Positions 43,336-51,101 of a stretch of DNA of 52,091 bases are shown here, one piece after another. Source of the stretch: Candidatus Humimonas hydrogenitrophica. GTDB lineage: Bacteria > Gemmatimonadota > Gemmatimonadetes > Palauibacterales > Palauibacteraceae. Position numbers and translations under genes: made by a program. Location: contig CANPVD010000054.1 in the NCBI GenBank assembly GCA_947581615.1, positions 1 to 52,091 on the forward strand, written 5' to 3'. Each line of letters starts with the position of its first letter. The stretch's first letter is position 1. The notes under the pieces were generated by a model. That model searched no databases. It was given only the letters and a program-made list of their open reading frames with translations, and had not been told where the DNA came from.

Positions 43336-44017
43336 AACGACCGCTCTCCCGCTGCGGCCCGGAGCCGTCCGCTGGGCCGCCGGTTCCCTCCCCGCCCTTC
43401 CCGGACCCGACCAGTCCATGGTCTTCGGCCACCCTCCACAGGGCCACCTGCAGGCGCTTCCGCCCCCGATGGAGCCGCGAGCGCACCGTCCCGACCGGGC
43501 AGCCGAGGGCCTCCGCGATCTCCTGGTAGGAGAGATCCTCCACGAAGTAGAGCACGGCCGCCGCGCGAAACTCCTCCGGGAGCGCGTACAGTGCCGCCGC
43601 GATGTGTTGGGCATCCAGGCGGCTCAGGAAGCCTTCCGCCGGGTCCTCCCGGCCCCACGCCGCGCCGGACGCGGTTATCTTGTGGTAGAGGAAGTGATCC
43701 GGCTCGCCGTCGATCGACACCGAGTCCGGCGCGCGTCGCCGCCGCCGGTAGGCATCGTAGAAGGTGTTGGTGAGGATTCTCAGGAACCAGGCCCGGAAGT
43801 TGGTGGCCGGCTCGAAACCCGCGAACCCCTTCCAGGCGTTGAGCGCCGCCTCCTGGACCAGGTCTTCCGCCTCACCGGCGTCGCGGGTCAGGTGTCGGGC
43901 CGCGGCGTAGGCCCGCGGGAGCACCGGATCGAGCAGCCGCATGAAGCGCGAACGCGCGTCCGGGCCGCCGCCAGCGGCTTCGGAGCTCTCGATCGGGTCC
44001 TGGGCTGCTCTGCTCAT
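43310..44017 (-). CDS. ECF sigma factor
   Basis: This 235-aa RNA polymerase sigma factor has region 2 (ARHLTRDAGEAEDLVQEAALNAWKGF, NFRAWFLRILTNTFYDAYRRRRR) and region 4 (ALPEEFRAAAVLYFVEDLSYQEIAEALGCPVGTVRSRLHRGRKRLQ). A Gly-rich tail of about 30 residues follows region 4. The ATG at 44017 has no strong ribosome site. Its gene is convergent with and overlaps that of the zf-HC2 anti-sigma factor. Promoters of the GGAACY-16-CGTT type occur before the anti-sigma gene and several envelope genes nearby and are its likely targets. A TetR-type operator lies 70 nt upstream. Confidence 0.93.
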   Translation of the reverse strand: MSRAAQDPIESSEAAGGGPDARSRFMRLLDPVLPRAYAAARHLTRDAGEAEDLVQEAALNAWKGFAGFEPATNFRAWFLRILTNTFYDAYRRRRRAPDSVSIDGEPDHFLYHKITASGAAWGREDPAEGFLSRLDAQHIAAALYALPEEFRAAAVLYFVEDLSYQEIAEALGCPVGTVRSRLHRGRKRLQVALWRVAEDHGLVGSGKGGEGTGGPADGSGPQRESGRFSLRNGSP

Positions 44018-44086
44018 CCGGGCCGTCCAGTTCCGGTGGGTGGTCAGACCTGCCGGCGTGCGCCGCGATCCGCGAACGTTACGTCG

Positions 44087-44104
44087 GAGACGACCGGTCG
44101 TCTC
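44087..44104. promoter_or_regulatory. TetR operator between tetR and the sigma gene
   Basis: GAGACGACCGGTCGTCTC is a perfect 18-bp palindrome, 70 nt upstream of the sigma-factor start. Fifteen bases (ACGACCGGTCGTCTC) are identical to the operator at the tetR/yceI promoter. A candidate ECF promoter, GGAACG (44131-44126) with GTCGCG 16 nt further on, would place the transcription start inside this palindrome. Confidence 0.78.
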
Positions 44105-44133
44105 GCGACCGCCCGAAAAAATAGTCGTTCCGG

Positions 44134-44718
44134 TCAGGGCCGGAAGTAATCGTCCAACAAACGACGCTGACAGCGTCGCACGGGTTCCAGGGACCGTTCG
44201 ATCTTCATCCGGATCACGCCGCCCTCCCAGGTCTCGACGAGGAGGCACGCCAGCTCCTCCGCGTCGATGTCGCGGCGCACCAACCCCTGCTCCTGGGCGT
44301 CGCTCAGGGCGTCCCGGATCTCGCCGCACAGGCCCTGGATCGAGCCGGCGAGCGCGTCCCGGCACACCGCGCTCCCCTCGAGCTCGCCGCCGAGGTTTCC
44401 CAGCAGGCAGCCCCCGACGTAGCCCGATTCCTCGAACTGCTCCATCATGGCGCCGAAGAAGCCCCGCAGCCCGCTCAGGGGATCCGGAGCCCGGGCCAGC
44501 TCACGGGCCAGAAGGTGGCGCACGCCCTCGGCGAAGTGCCGGATGGTCGCCGCACCGAACTCCTCCTTGCTGCCGAAGTAGTTGTAGAAGGAGCCCTTCG
44601 GGATGCCGGCGCGATCGAGCACTCGCTTGAGGCCGGTGCCGTGGAAGCCGTACTCGAGGAAAGCGGCCACGCCTTCGTCGAGGAGCCGCTCGCGTACGCG
44701 CTCTTTCATGCGGATCAT
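44134..44718 (-). CDS. TetR-family regulator
   Basis: This 194-aa protein has a TetR HTH (KERVRERLLDEGVAAFLEYGFHGTGLKRVLDRAGIPKGSFYNYFGSKEEFGAATI) and a TetR_C-type ligand domain with GYVGGCLLGNLGGELEG. It has the same overall type as the TetR at 25832-26503. The ATG at 44718 lies 6 nt after the -10, so the mRNA is probably leaderless. Two identical palindromes, one in its own promoter and one upstream of the sigma gene, suggest that it represses itself, the divergent yceI-like gene and perhaps the sigma factor. The inducer is unknown. Confidence 0.92.
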   Translation of the reverse strand: MIRMKERVRERLLDEGVAAFLEYGFHGTGLKRVLDRAGIPKGSFYNYFGSKEEFGAATIRHFAEGVRHLLARELARAPDPLSGLRGFFGAMMEQFEESGYVGGCLLGNLGGELEGSAVCRDALAGSIQGLCGEIRDALSDAQEQGLVRRDIDAEELACLLVETWEGGVIRMKIERSLEPVRRCQRRLLDDYFRP

Positions 44719-44724
44719 GGGTAT

Positions 44725-44754
44725 AGAATACGACCGGTCGTCTCAATCCGTCAA
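44725..44754 (-). promoter_or_regulatory. tetR promoter with operator in the spacer
   Basis: On the minus strand TTGACG (44754-44749), an 18-bp spacer and TATTCT (44730-44725) lie 6 nt before the ATG. The palindrome ACGACCGGTCGT (44730-44741) sits in the spacer and touches the -10. The site also lies 80 nt before the divergent yceI-like gene. Confidence 0.72.
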
Positions 44755-44820
44755 GACCGGCGGGCCGGGGGCGGGCGATCGAGGCCCTGAGAAGCGGCGC
44801 GAAGCGAGAGAGGTCCGGGA

Positions 44821-45423
44821 ATGATCTGCGCGACGATCCTGTTGGCCGGAGCCTGCACGCTGAACGGGTCGGCTGCCGACACGGGGTCGGCCTGGGAGGT
44901 GCTTCCTTCCAGCCGCTTCGAGGTGACGAGCGAGGCCGGCGGCTTCCTGGCGGCGCTGTCTCACGAGCACCGGATCGTGGCGCGATCGTTCCGCGCCGTC
45001 CTCCGGTATCGTCCCGGCGACCCGTCGGCCGACAGCGTCGAGGTGGACGTTCCGGTCGACAGCCTCGAGGTCCGGACCGAGGACGCCAGCCCGGCGCAGC
45101 TCCACGCCATCCGCGAGCACATGCTGAAGGACGTGCTGCACGTCGGACGCTACCCGGAGATCCGGTTCGCTTCGCGGAGCGTGGAGCCGGTGGCCGGCGG
45201 GCTCCGGGTGACGGGATCGCTCACGCTGGAAGACTCCACCCGCACCGTGTCCGTCCTGGTCCGGCTCGAGAACCGCGGGGACACCCTGGTCGCCCGCGGC
45301 ACCCTTCCCTTCCGGCAGACGGATTTCGGGATCGAGCCCTACTCGTTCGGGTTCGGAGCCATCAAGGTGAAGGACGAGCTGCGGCTCGAGTTCGAGGTGA
45401 GGGCGGTCGCGGGCGAACCCTGA
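44821..45423 (+). CDS. YceI-family exported lipid-binding-like protein
   Basis: This 200-aa protein has the YceI lipocalin-like barrel: SSRFEVTSEAGGFLAALSHEHRIVARSFRAVLRY, DSVEVDVPVDSLEVRTEDA, HMLKDVLHVGRYPEIRFASRSVEPV, GSLTLEDSTRTVSVLVRLE and FRQTDFGIEPYSFGFGAIKVKDELRLEFEV. YceI proteins bind isoprenoid or other lipids in the periplasm. The short N-terminus MICATILLAGAC is lipoprotein-like. GAGAGAGG precedes the ATG. It is divergent from tetR and shares its operator region, so it is a likely target of that regulator. Confidence 0.9.
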   Translation: MICATILLAGACTLNGSAADTGSAWEVLPSSRFEVTSEAGGFLAALSHEHRIVARSFRAVLRYRPGDPSADSVEVDVPVDSLEVRTEDASPAQLHAIREHMLKDVLHVGRYPEIRFASRSVEPVAGGLRVTGSLTLEDSTRTVSVLVRLENRGDTLVARGTLPFRQTDFGIEPYSFGFGAIKVKDELRLEFEVRAVAGEP

Positions 45424-45810
45424 GGCCTCCGCAGCCTCCCGCTTCCCCCGGGGCCGCGTGACAGCCCGGCCCGCCGGTCCTGGCGGCGCCACACTCCGGC
45501 ACCGACTCGCCGGCGCCCGGTGCCCCCCCTGGAACAACCCGCCCGACCCTCCTGTTCACGACCCGCAGCACGGGACAAGACGTCTCGATGGGCACCGTTC
45601 TTTCCATGCACAGGCCATGCGGAGACCCGCGCCCGGCAGAGCGCCTGCAGCCATGTCCGGGCTAGCCCCGGTGATACGACCCGCGGGCGGGCGGCGGCCG
45701 TGCATCTGAGCCCGTCCCCGGGAATCCGAGAGTGGCCGCCTGGACGCCTATGAGCCATTTTAATGTATGTTAGTTGACAATGGCTGATAAGCGTGTATCC
45801 TGAAGGTACG
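45424..45810. other. 387-bp intergenic region, control signals only at its right end
   Basis: No convincing gene is present between the YceI gene and the ClpN-HTH gene. Frames that cross it lack starts with ribosome sites and have no protein-like composition. GC content drops sharply in the last 60 bp, where the promoter and inverted repeat lie. Confidence 0.45.
45749..45801 (+). promoter_or_regulatory. Promoter and long inverted repeat before the ClpN-HTH gene
   Basis: TTGACA (45774-45779), a 16-bp spacer and TATCCT (45796-45801) form the promoter, 9 nt before the ATG. TATGAGCCATT (45749-45759) and AATGGCTGATA (45779-45789) are inverted repeats with one mismatch and centres 30 bp apart. One arm lies upstream of the -35 and the other between -35 and -10, a layout suited to a dimeric autorepressor. 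Confidence 0.65.
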
Positions 45811-46521
45811 ATGACCGAGACGGGACAGGTGGAGTGGGCCGCGCGGCGGGCCATCGGCCGCGCCAAGCGACGCGGCGATGCCGAGGTGACGGCGGACGAC
45901 CTCCTGGTCGGGGCGCTCGCCGAGATCAGCCGCTTCGACGTCGCCTGGATCGGCGATCGGGCGGTGGACCTGCGTGCTCTGTGCCTCCCCGAGGAGGAGC
46001 CGTCCGGGGCGGCGGACGCGGCCCCGGACGCGGTGCTTCCCGCGTACGGGCCCGGCGCGGTCGAGCTGTTCGAGCGGGCAGCCCACCTGGCGCGCGAGGA
46101 CGGGGCCGGCAGCACGGGGCTCGTCCACCTGCTCGCGGCGGTCGCCGATGTCCCATCGCCGCTCCGGGACCGGCTGTTCAGCGACCTGGGACTCTCCGAC
46201 GCGGAATGGCGAGCGGAGCTGGCCCGCGGCGTGGTCGGGGCCCCGCCCCGGCTGGCTGGCGGGTCCAAAGGAGCCAGTGCTACGACGGTCGGGGCGCCGG
46301 GCGGGCCCGACATCCTGGGCGTCGAGGACGCCGCCCACTACCTGGGCGTCCACCCACAAACGGTGCGCAACTACATCCGGAGCGGTAAGCTCCCGGCCTA
46401 TCGCCTGGCCGGCGAGCGGTTTCTCAGAGTGCTCCGGAAAGACCTCCTTGCCCTCCTCGAGCGCGTCCGAGCGGACGGCGAGCCGGACGCGGAGGAGGCC
46501 TCATCACTCTCACCCCCCTGA
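45811..46521 (+). CDS. Clp N-domain protein fused to an excisionase-like HTH
   Basis: This 236-aa protein has an N-terminal ClpA/ClpC-type substrate-binding repeat domain (about 7-125: AARRAIGRAKRRGDAEVTADDLLVGALAE, VELFERAAHLAREDGAGSTGLVHLLAAVAD). The C-terminus is a MerR/excisionase-type HTH (about 168-222: ILGVEDAAHYLGVHPQTVRNYIRSGKLPAYRLAGERFLRVLRKDLLALL). No ATPase domain is present. The Clp N fold may act as a sensor or protein-binding module for a DNA-binding regulator; this is an inference. GAAGG lies 5 nt before the ATG, but the transcript leader is very short. It is followed 13 nt later by the DUF4242 gene. Confidence 0.85.
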   Translation: MTETGQVEWAARRAIGRAKRRGDAEVTADDLLVGALAEISRFDVAWIGDRAVDLRALCLPEEEPSGAADAAPDAVLPAYGPGAVELFERAAHLAREDGAGSTGLVHLLAAVADVPSPLRDRLFSDLGLSDAEWRAELARGVVGAPPRLAGGSKGASATTVGAPGGPDILGVEDAAHYLGVHPQTVRNYIRSGKLPAYRLAGERFLRVLRKDLLALLERVRADGEPDAEEASSLSPP

Positions 46522-46534
46522 CGGGAGGCTCACC

Positions 46535-46807
46535 ATGTCCGTGTTTCTCGTGGAGCGGAAGCTGCCCGGCATCACCCCCGAACAGCTGCAGGCGGCCGGC
46601 GTGCGCGCCAAGACCTGCTGCCAGGAGATGGCGTCGGAGGGCAGCGAGGTCGTCTGGCACCGGAGCTTCTTCCTGCCGGAGTCCGAGAGGACCTTCTGCG
46701 TGTTCGAGGCCCCGAGCCGCGAGCTGGTGGCCGAGGCCAACCGCCGCGCACAGATCCCCTACGAGCGCATCCACGACGCCGCGGAGATGACGCCCGACGC
46801 GCTCTGA
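46535..46807 (+). CDS. DUF4242 family protein
   Basis: This 90-aa cytoplasmic protein has a ferredoxin-like pattern of the DUF4242 family: MSVFLVERKLPGITPEQLQAAG, EVVWHRSFFLPESERTFCVFEAPSRELVAEANRRAQIPYERIHDA. Paired Cys (TCCQE) near residue 29 and Cys in RTFCVF are family-like features. Some family members bind metal; function is otherwise unknown. GGGAGG 6 nt before the ATG. It is 13 nt after the ClpN-HTH gene, so the two form a unit. It is convergent with the giant BNR gene. Confidence 0.85.
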   Translation: MSVFLVERKLPGITPEQLQAAGVRAKTCCQEMASEGSEVVWHRSFFLPESERTFCVFEAPSRELVAEANRRAQIPYERIHDAAEMTPDAL

Positions 46808-46825
46808 GCGGCCGCGGAGGGGCGC

Positions 46826-49800
46826 CTAGCCCCCCGCCCCGCAGTCCGGCACGATCGGGAGCTCCCGGGCCGCCGCGACCGGCTCGAGGTGTGCCCGCCG
46901 CAGCGCCCCGTTCAGGGCCTGGAGCGGCGCCACGTTGAGCGTCCGCCACCGGGTCACGAGGCCCGCCAGGCGTCCGCACTCGTGGGCGTAGGCGGCCTCC
47001 ATCGCCCCGGTGGGTGCCAGGTCGCCGGTCTCCAGGCGCTCCAGCTGCTGCACCAGGGCGCCGTTCTCCCGCACGAAGTCGGGGGGCGGCGGGCCGGAGC
47101 GGCCGCTGGATCCGCCGGACTCTCCGGGGTGCGGCTCGCGCCCGGCCACCGAGTCGAGCCGCGCCTCGAAGGCCCGGGCGGCCCGGGCGAGGGCCGGCGG
47201 CGGATTCGTCCCGGCCGCTCGCACGACCGCGGAGTCCATGGCCGCCGCCTGCGCGTGGCCGTTCCACGCCTCCCGGATGCCGGCGAAGATCCGCATCTCG
47301 AGGGCGTGCTGCGCCTCCAGGTCCGCCTCGCTGGCGGGGGAGCGCGGGTCGTTGGTCACCTTCACGGTCTGCGTGTAGCTCCGCCCGTCGACCGTGAGGC
47401 GCACCGCGTAGGTCCCCGGCAGGGCGAGCGGACCCTGCGGCGAGGGAGGCGTGAGGCCCGGGTTCGCGTTGATGTCGAAGGAGCGGTGGAACGCGGGCGG
47501 GTCGTCGTAGCGGACATCCCAGCTCACCCGGTCGAGGCCCACCTTCGTCGGCAGGGGCTCCGGCCACTCGAGCCAGTGGTTCGGCTCGGGCGGATACCGG
47601 TACTCCGGCCCCGGCTCGACGGGGGCGCTCGACAGGTGGCGCACCACGTGCCCCGCCGCGTCCAGGATGTCCAGGGTCACCGTGCCCTGCGGTGCCGCGC
47701 GCAGCGAGTAGTAGATCAGGGCGCCGGGGGGCGGGTTCAGGGAGTGAGGGACCTCCGGGTGGAAGGGCGTGTCCCGGTTCACGTTGCGCCGCACCCTGAC
47801 CGCGTCGCCCGGCGCGAACAGGTGGGCGGGCTCCGAGGCGAGGGACGCCGTCATCTGCCGGAGCGGCGACAGGTCGTCCAGGATCCAGATGCCGCGCCCG
47901 TACGTGCCCACGACCAGGTCGTGGCCGTGGATCGTGGCGTCCCGGAAGGAGGTGATCGGGAGGTTCAGCCGCAGCGACTGCCAGTGGTCGCCGTCGTCGA
48001 ACGACACGTACATCGAGCTCTCGGTCCCGGCGAACAGGAGTCCCCGCTTCTCGGTGTCGGCCCGGATCACGCGGGCGAAGCTGCCGCTCGCCAGCCCCGT
48101 GGGCAGCCCGTCCACGATCTTGGTCCACGTCTTCCCGTAGTCGCGCGTCCGGTACAGGTAGGGCGCGTAGTCGCCGAGACCGTGCGCGTCGACGGCCACG
48201 TACGCCTCGGCCGGGTCCTGGTGGGAGGCGTCGACGGCCGAGATGTCCGAGTAGCTCGAGTCCGGGAGGTCCGGGATCGACACGTCCTCCCATGTCCGGC
48301 CCCCGTCGCGCGTCAGCTTCACGAGGCCGTTGCTCGTCCCGACCCAGATGAGGCCCTGCTTCACCGTGGAGGGCGAGATGGACTCGATCGCCCCACGGCG
48401 CGAGCCGGAGCGGGCTCGGGAAGAGTCCGGCCCCTCCCCCGGCGGCTTCACGCCGGCCGGCACGCCCAGGTCCGGGCTCAGCTTCCGCCAGTGGGCGCCC
48501 CCGTCCGTCGTGGCCATCAGGACCTGGAAGCCGGCCAGGAGCTCGTGCGGATTCCAGGGCGCGAACGCGATCGGGTTCGTGGAGGTGGAGCGGAGGTGCG
48601 CCTCCGGGTCCACCTGCGGGCTCACGTTGACGGTCTGCTCGCTGGGCCAGGTGATCCGGGTGATGCTGGCGTAGGAGGGCGCCCCCCCGTTGCTGCTGTA
48701 CACCTCCTTCGGGTCGAGCGGGTCGGCGATCACCGTGCCCCACTCCCAGCCGCCCACCGGGCTCCAGTCCAGCGGCGTGATCTCGCCGAAGTTGCCGCGG
48801 CTCCGGACCCGGATCGCGCCGGCGTCCTGCTGCGGGGCGTAGACCCAGTACGGCCACGAGGTGTCGGTCGAGACGTGGTAGACCTGCTCGGTGGACTGGT
48901 TGTACCACGGGCTCCAGCTGCGGCCGCCGTCCAGGCTCACCGTGGCGCCCTGGTCCATGCCCAGGAGGATGCGCTGGCCGTCGGTGGGGTCGATCCACAT
49001 CTGCTGCGGGTCGTCGCCGCCCGGGGCGCCCCGGAAGCCGGTGAACGTAGCCCCGCCGTCGGTGGACACGTAGCTGGAGGTGTTCACCGTGTAGACGATG
49101 TCGGGGTCGGAGGGGCTCACGTACACGCCGCAGTTGTAGCCTCCCTGCCCCGTCCTGATGCGGGGGTCGTCCGGGTCCATGCGGCGCCACGTGGATCCGC
49201 CGTCGTCCGAGCGGTACAGACCCGAGTCGCCGACCACGAACACGCGCTGCGCGTTCGTGTGCATGGCGACCGCGACCGACATGCGGCCCTCCAGCTTCGG
49301 CAGGCCGCCACCGGTGACCCGCTGCCACGTCGCGCCCTCGTCGATGGACCGGTACAGGTAGGTGCCGGTCTCGGCCCCGAAGTAGAACTTCCCGCGCGGG
49401 GCGCCCGGGGCCCGGTAGTGCCGGACCGTCATCGCGAACACGACCTTCGGCGCGTCGTAGGCCCGGGCCAGCCGCTCGATCCCCGTCGAGTCGTTCACGA
49501 ACAGCGTCTTCGTCCACGTCCGGCCGCCGTCCGTGCTCCGGAACACGCCGCGCGCGTCGGTCTTGTGGTGGATGTCCCCCTGGGCGGCGACCAGCACCAG
49601 GTTCGGGTCGGACGGATCGACCAAGATCGAGGGGATCTGCCGGGTGTGGCCGAGCCCGATGTGCCGCCAGGTGCGGCCGGCGTCGGTCGACTTGTAGACG
49701 CCGTCGCCCTCGTCGATGTTGCCGCCCGTGATGATGTCGCCGGTCCCCACGTACACGACGCTCGTGTCGGAGGGCGCCACCGCGACCGCGCCCACCGAGG

Positions 49801-50134
49801 ACACCGACCGGACCGAGTCGAAGATGGGCCGCCAGCTGACGCCGGCGTCGCCGGTCTTCCACACGCCCCCGGCCGGCATGCCCGCGTAGAACACGCCCGG
49901 CTCACCGATCGCCCCGCTCACCGCGGCCACGCGGCCGGCGCGGAGCGGCCCGATGTTCCGCCACACGAGGCCGGCGAGGAGGTCGGGGGGAACAGAATCC
50001 GGATGGGCGGGCGCGCGGGCTACGGGGCCGGGCGGGCCTCCGCCGGTGCGTGGAGCGGCTCCGAGGCTCGCCAGGCTCGCGGCGGCGAGTCCCAGGAGCC
50101 CCACCCGGCGGTACAGCGTCCCGCGCTCTGTCAT
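46826..50134 (-). CDS. Exported BNR/VPS10 (sortilin-like) multi-propeller protein
   Basis: This 1102-aa secreted protein has a signal (VGLLGLAAASLASLGAAP). It contains BNR/Asp-box repeats (KTGDAGVSW, KSTDAGRTW, RSTDGGRTW, RSIDEGATW, RSDDGGSTW, LDGGRSW, RDGGRTW, RTRDYGKTW, FDDGDHW). A C-terminal beta and helical domain has VSWDVRYDDPPAFHRSFDINANPG and LPGTYAVRLTVDG. It is the same length and architecture as the protein at 9424-12729; the two are paralogues. Proteolysis-, carbohydrate- or scaffold-related roles have been proposed for such proteins, but none is established. The ATG at 50134 has GGGGAA upstream. It lies 76 nt after the osmolyte-binding-protein gene. Confidence 0.9.
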   Translation of the reverse strand: MTERGTLYRRVGLLGLAAASLASLGAAPRTGGGPPGPVARAPAHPDSVPPDLLAGLVWRNIGPLRAGRVAAVSGAIGEPGVFYAGMPAGGVWKTGDAGVSWRPIFDSVRSVSSVGAVAVAPSDTSVVYVGTGDIITGGNIDEGDGVYKSTDAGRTWRHIGLGHTRQIPSILVDPSDPNLVLVAAQGDIHHKTDARGVFRSTDGGRTWTKTLFVNDSTGIERLARAYDAPKVVFAMTVRHYRAPGAPRGKFYFGAETGTYLYRSIDEGATWQRVTGGGLPKLEGRMSVAVAMHTNAQRVFVVGDSGLYRSDDGGSTWRRMDPDDPRIRTGQGGYNCGVYVSPSDPDIVYTVNTSSYVSTDGGATFTGFRGAPGGDDPQQMWIDPTDGQRILLGMDQGATVSLDGGRSWSPWYNQSTEQVYHVSTDTSWPYWVYAPQQDAGAIRVRSRGNFGEITPLDWSPVGGWEWGTVIADPLDPKEVYSSNGGAPSYASITRITWPSEQTVNVSPQVDPEAHLRSTSTNPIAFAPWNPHELLAGFQVLMATTDGGAHWRKLSPDLGVPAGVKPPGEGPDSSRARSGSRRGAIESISPSTVKQGLIWVGTSNGLVKLTRDGGRTWEDVSIPDLPDSSYSDISAVDASHQDPAEAYVAVDAHGLGDYAPYLYRTRDYGKTWTKIVDGLPTGLASGSFARVIRADTEKRGLLFAGTESSMYVSFDDGDHWQSLRLNLPITSFRDATIHGHDLVVGTYGRGIWILDDLSPLRQMTASLASEPAHLFAPGDAVRVRRNVNRDTPFHPEVPHSLNPPPGALIYYSLRAAPQGTVTLDILDAAGHVVRHLSSAPVEPGPEYRYPPEPNHWLEWPEPLPTKVGLDRVSWDVRYDDPPAFHRSFDINANPGLTPPSPQGPLALPGTYAVRLTVDGRSYTQTVKVTNDPRSPASEADLEAQHALEMRIFAGIREAWNGHAQAAAMDSAVVRAAGTNPPPALARAARAFEARLDSVAGREPHPGESGGSSGRSGPPPPDFVRENGALVQQLERLETGDLAPTGAMEAAYAHECGRLAGLVTRWRTLNVAPLQALNGALRRAHLEPVAAARELPIVPDCGAGG

Positions 50135-50210
50135 GTGTCGGCTTCCCCGATGTGAAGTGTGAAGGTCCGGAGGATACGCGGGGTCGGAGGTCGAGCGACA
50201 GAGGGGGACA

Positions 50211-51101
50211 TCAGGGAGTCAGGTGCTCCTCCACCCAGTCGTGCGCCACCTGCCGGTAATCCCGGCCGTCCACGTCGACCGCGCGGTTCATGCGGCGCAT
50301 GTCGGCCGTGGAGATCTTCCCGCCCAGGCGCCGGAGCGCCGCCTCGAGGCCGGGGTGCCGGCGCAGGACCTCTTTCCGCACCACCGGGACAGCCTCATAC
50401 GGCGGGAAGTAGCCCCGGTCGTCCCGGAGGCGCACCAGGTCGAGCTCGTCGATCTGGCCGTCCGTGGCGTTGCCGGCCGTGACATCGATCTGGCCGTCGG
50501 CCAAAGCCCGGTAGATGAGGCCCAGCTCCATGGCCTTCGGCGTGTGGGCGAAATGCAGGCCGTACGCCTTCGACAGCCCCGGCAGTCCATCTTCCCTCTG
50601 CGTGAACTCGTAGCCGAACCCGGGCACGAGGCGGTCCTCGTGGCGCACCAGGTCGGAGATGGCGTGGAGACCCAGGGAGTCGGCCATGGAGCGGCGGACC
50701 AGGATCACGAAGGTGTCGTCGAAGCCGAGCGGCTTCTCCCACTTCAGCTTCCAGCGTGACTCGTAGGCGGACTGCACCGCCTGGTAGGCCGAGTCTGGAT
50801 CGTGGACGGGCGGACGGCCGAGGATGGCGGTGAGGGCCGTCCCGGTGTATTCGACGTACAGGTCCAGGTCGCCGCTCAGGAGCCCCTTGTGGCACACGAA
50901 CGTCCCGCCCAGATGGAGCTTCCGCCGGACCGCAAGGTCCGTGGTGCGCTCGATCCAGGTCGCGACGATTTCGCCGAGGATGTCCTGCTCGGTGAAGTTC
51001 TTTCCGCCCACGACGATGGGGCCCGGGCCACCGCCGCAGCCCGAGGCCGTGAGTGTGGCGAAGAGCGCGGCGGCGGCCGTGGCGGAGCGCCAGCGTCTCA
51101 C
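50211..51101 (-). CDS. OpuBC/OsmF-type glycine betaine/choline-binding lipoprotein
   Basis: This 296-aa solute-binding lipoprotein has lipobox ASGC (FATLTASGCGGG). It carries the type-II periplasmic-binding features of the quaternary-amine family: VVGGKNFTEQDILGEIVATWIE, DLDLYVEYTGTALTAIL, PKAMELGLIYRALADGQIDVTAGNATDGQIDELDLVRLRDDRGYFPPYEAVPVVRKEVL. It delivers a compatible solute such as betaine or choline to the permease. The GTG start overlaps the permease stop as GTGA, so it is translationally coupled. Exact ligand is not predictable here. Confidence 0.92.
   Translation of the reverse strand: MRRWRSATAAAALFATLTASGCGGGPGPIVVGGKNFTEQDILGEIVATWIERTTDLAVRRKLHLGGTFVCHKGLLSGDLDLYVEYTGTALTAILGRPPVHDPDSAYQAVQSAYESRWKLKWEKPLGFDDTFVILVRRSMADSLGLHAISDLVRHEDRLVPGFGYEFTQREDGLPGLSKAYGLHFAHTPKAMELGLIYRALADGQIDVTAGNATDGQIDELDLVRLRDDRGYFPPYEAVPVVRKEVLRRHPGLEAALRRLGGKISTADMRRMNRAVDVDGRDYRQVAHDWVEEHLTP

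Noticed and set aside
44017-44034. GGAACT at 44034-44029 as the sigma gene promoter
   Set aside because: It lies only 12 nt before the ATG, so the matching -10 would fall inside the gene.
37671-45789. Shared 10-mer ATGGCTGATA at 37671 and 45780
   Set aside because: One copy is the start of a coding region and the other part of a promoter repeat; flanking sequence does not match, so coincidence is likely.
46572-50155. Long frames on both strands over the second BNR gene
   Set aside because: Composition is low-complexity Arg/Gly/Pro without motifs; the 1102-aa frame with signal peptide and BNR repeats explains the region.
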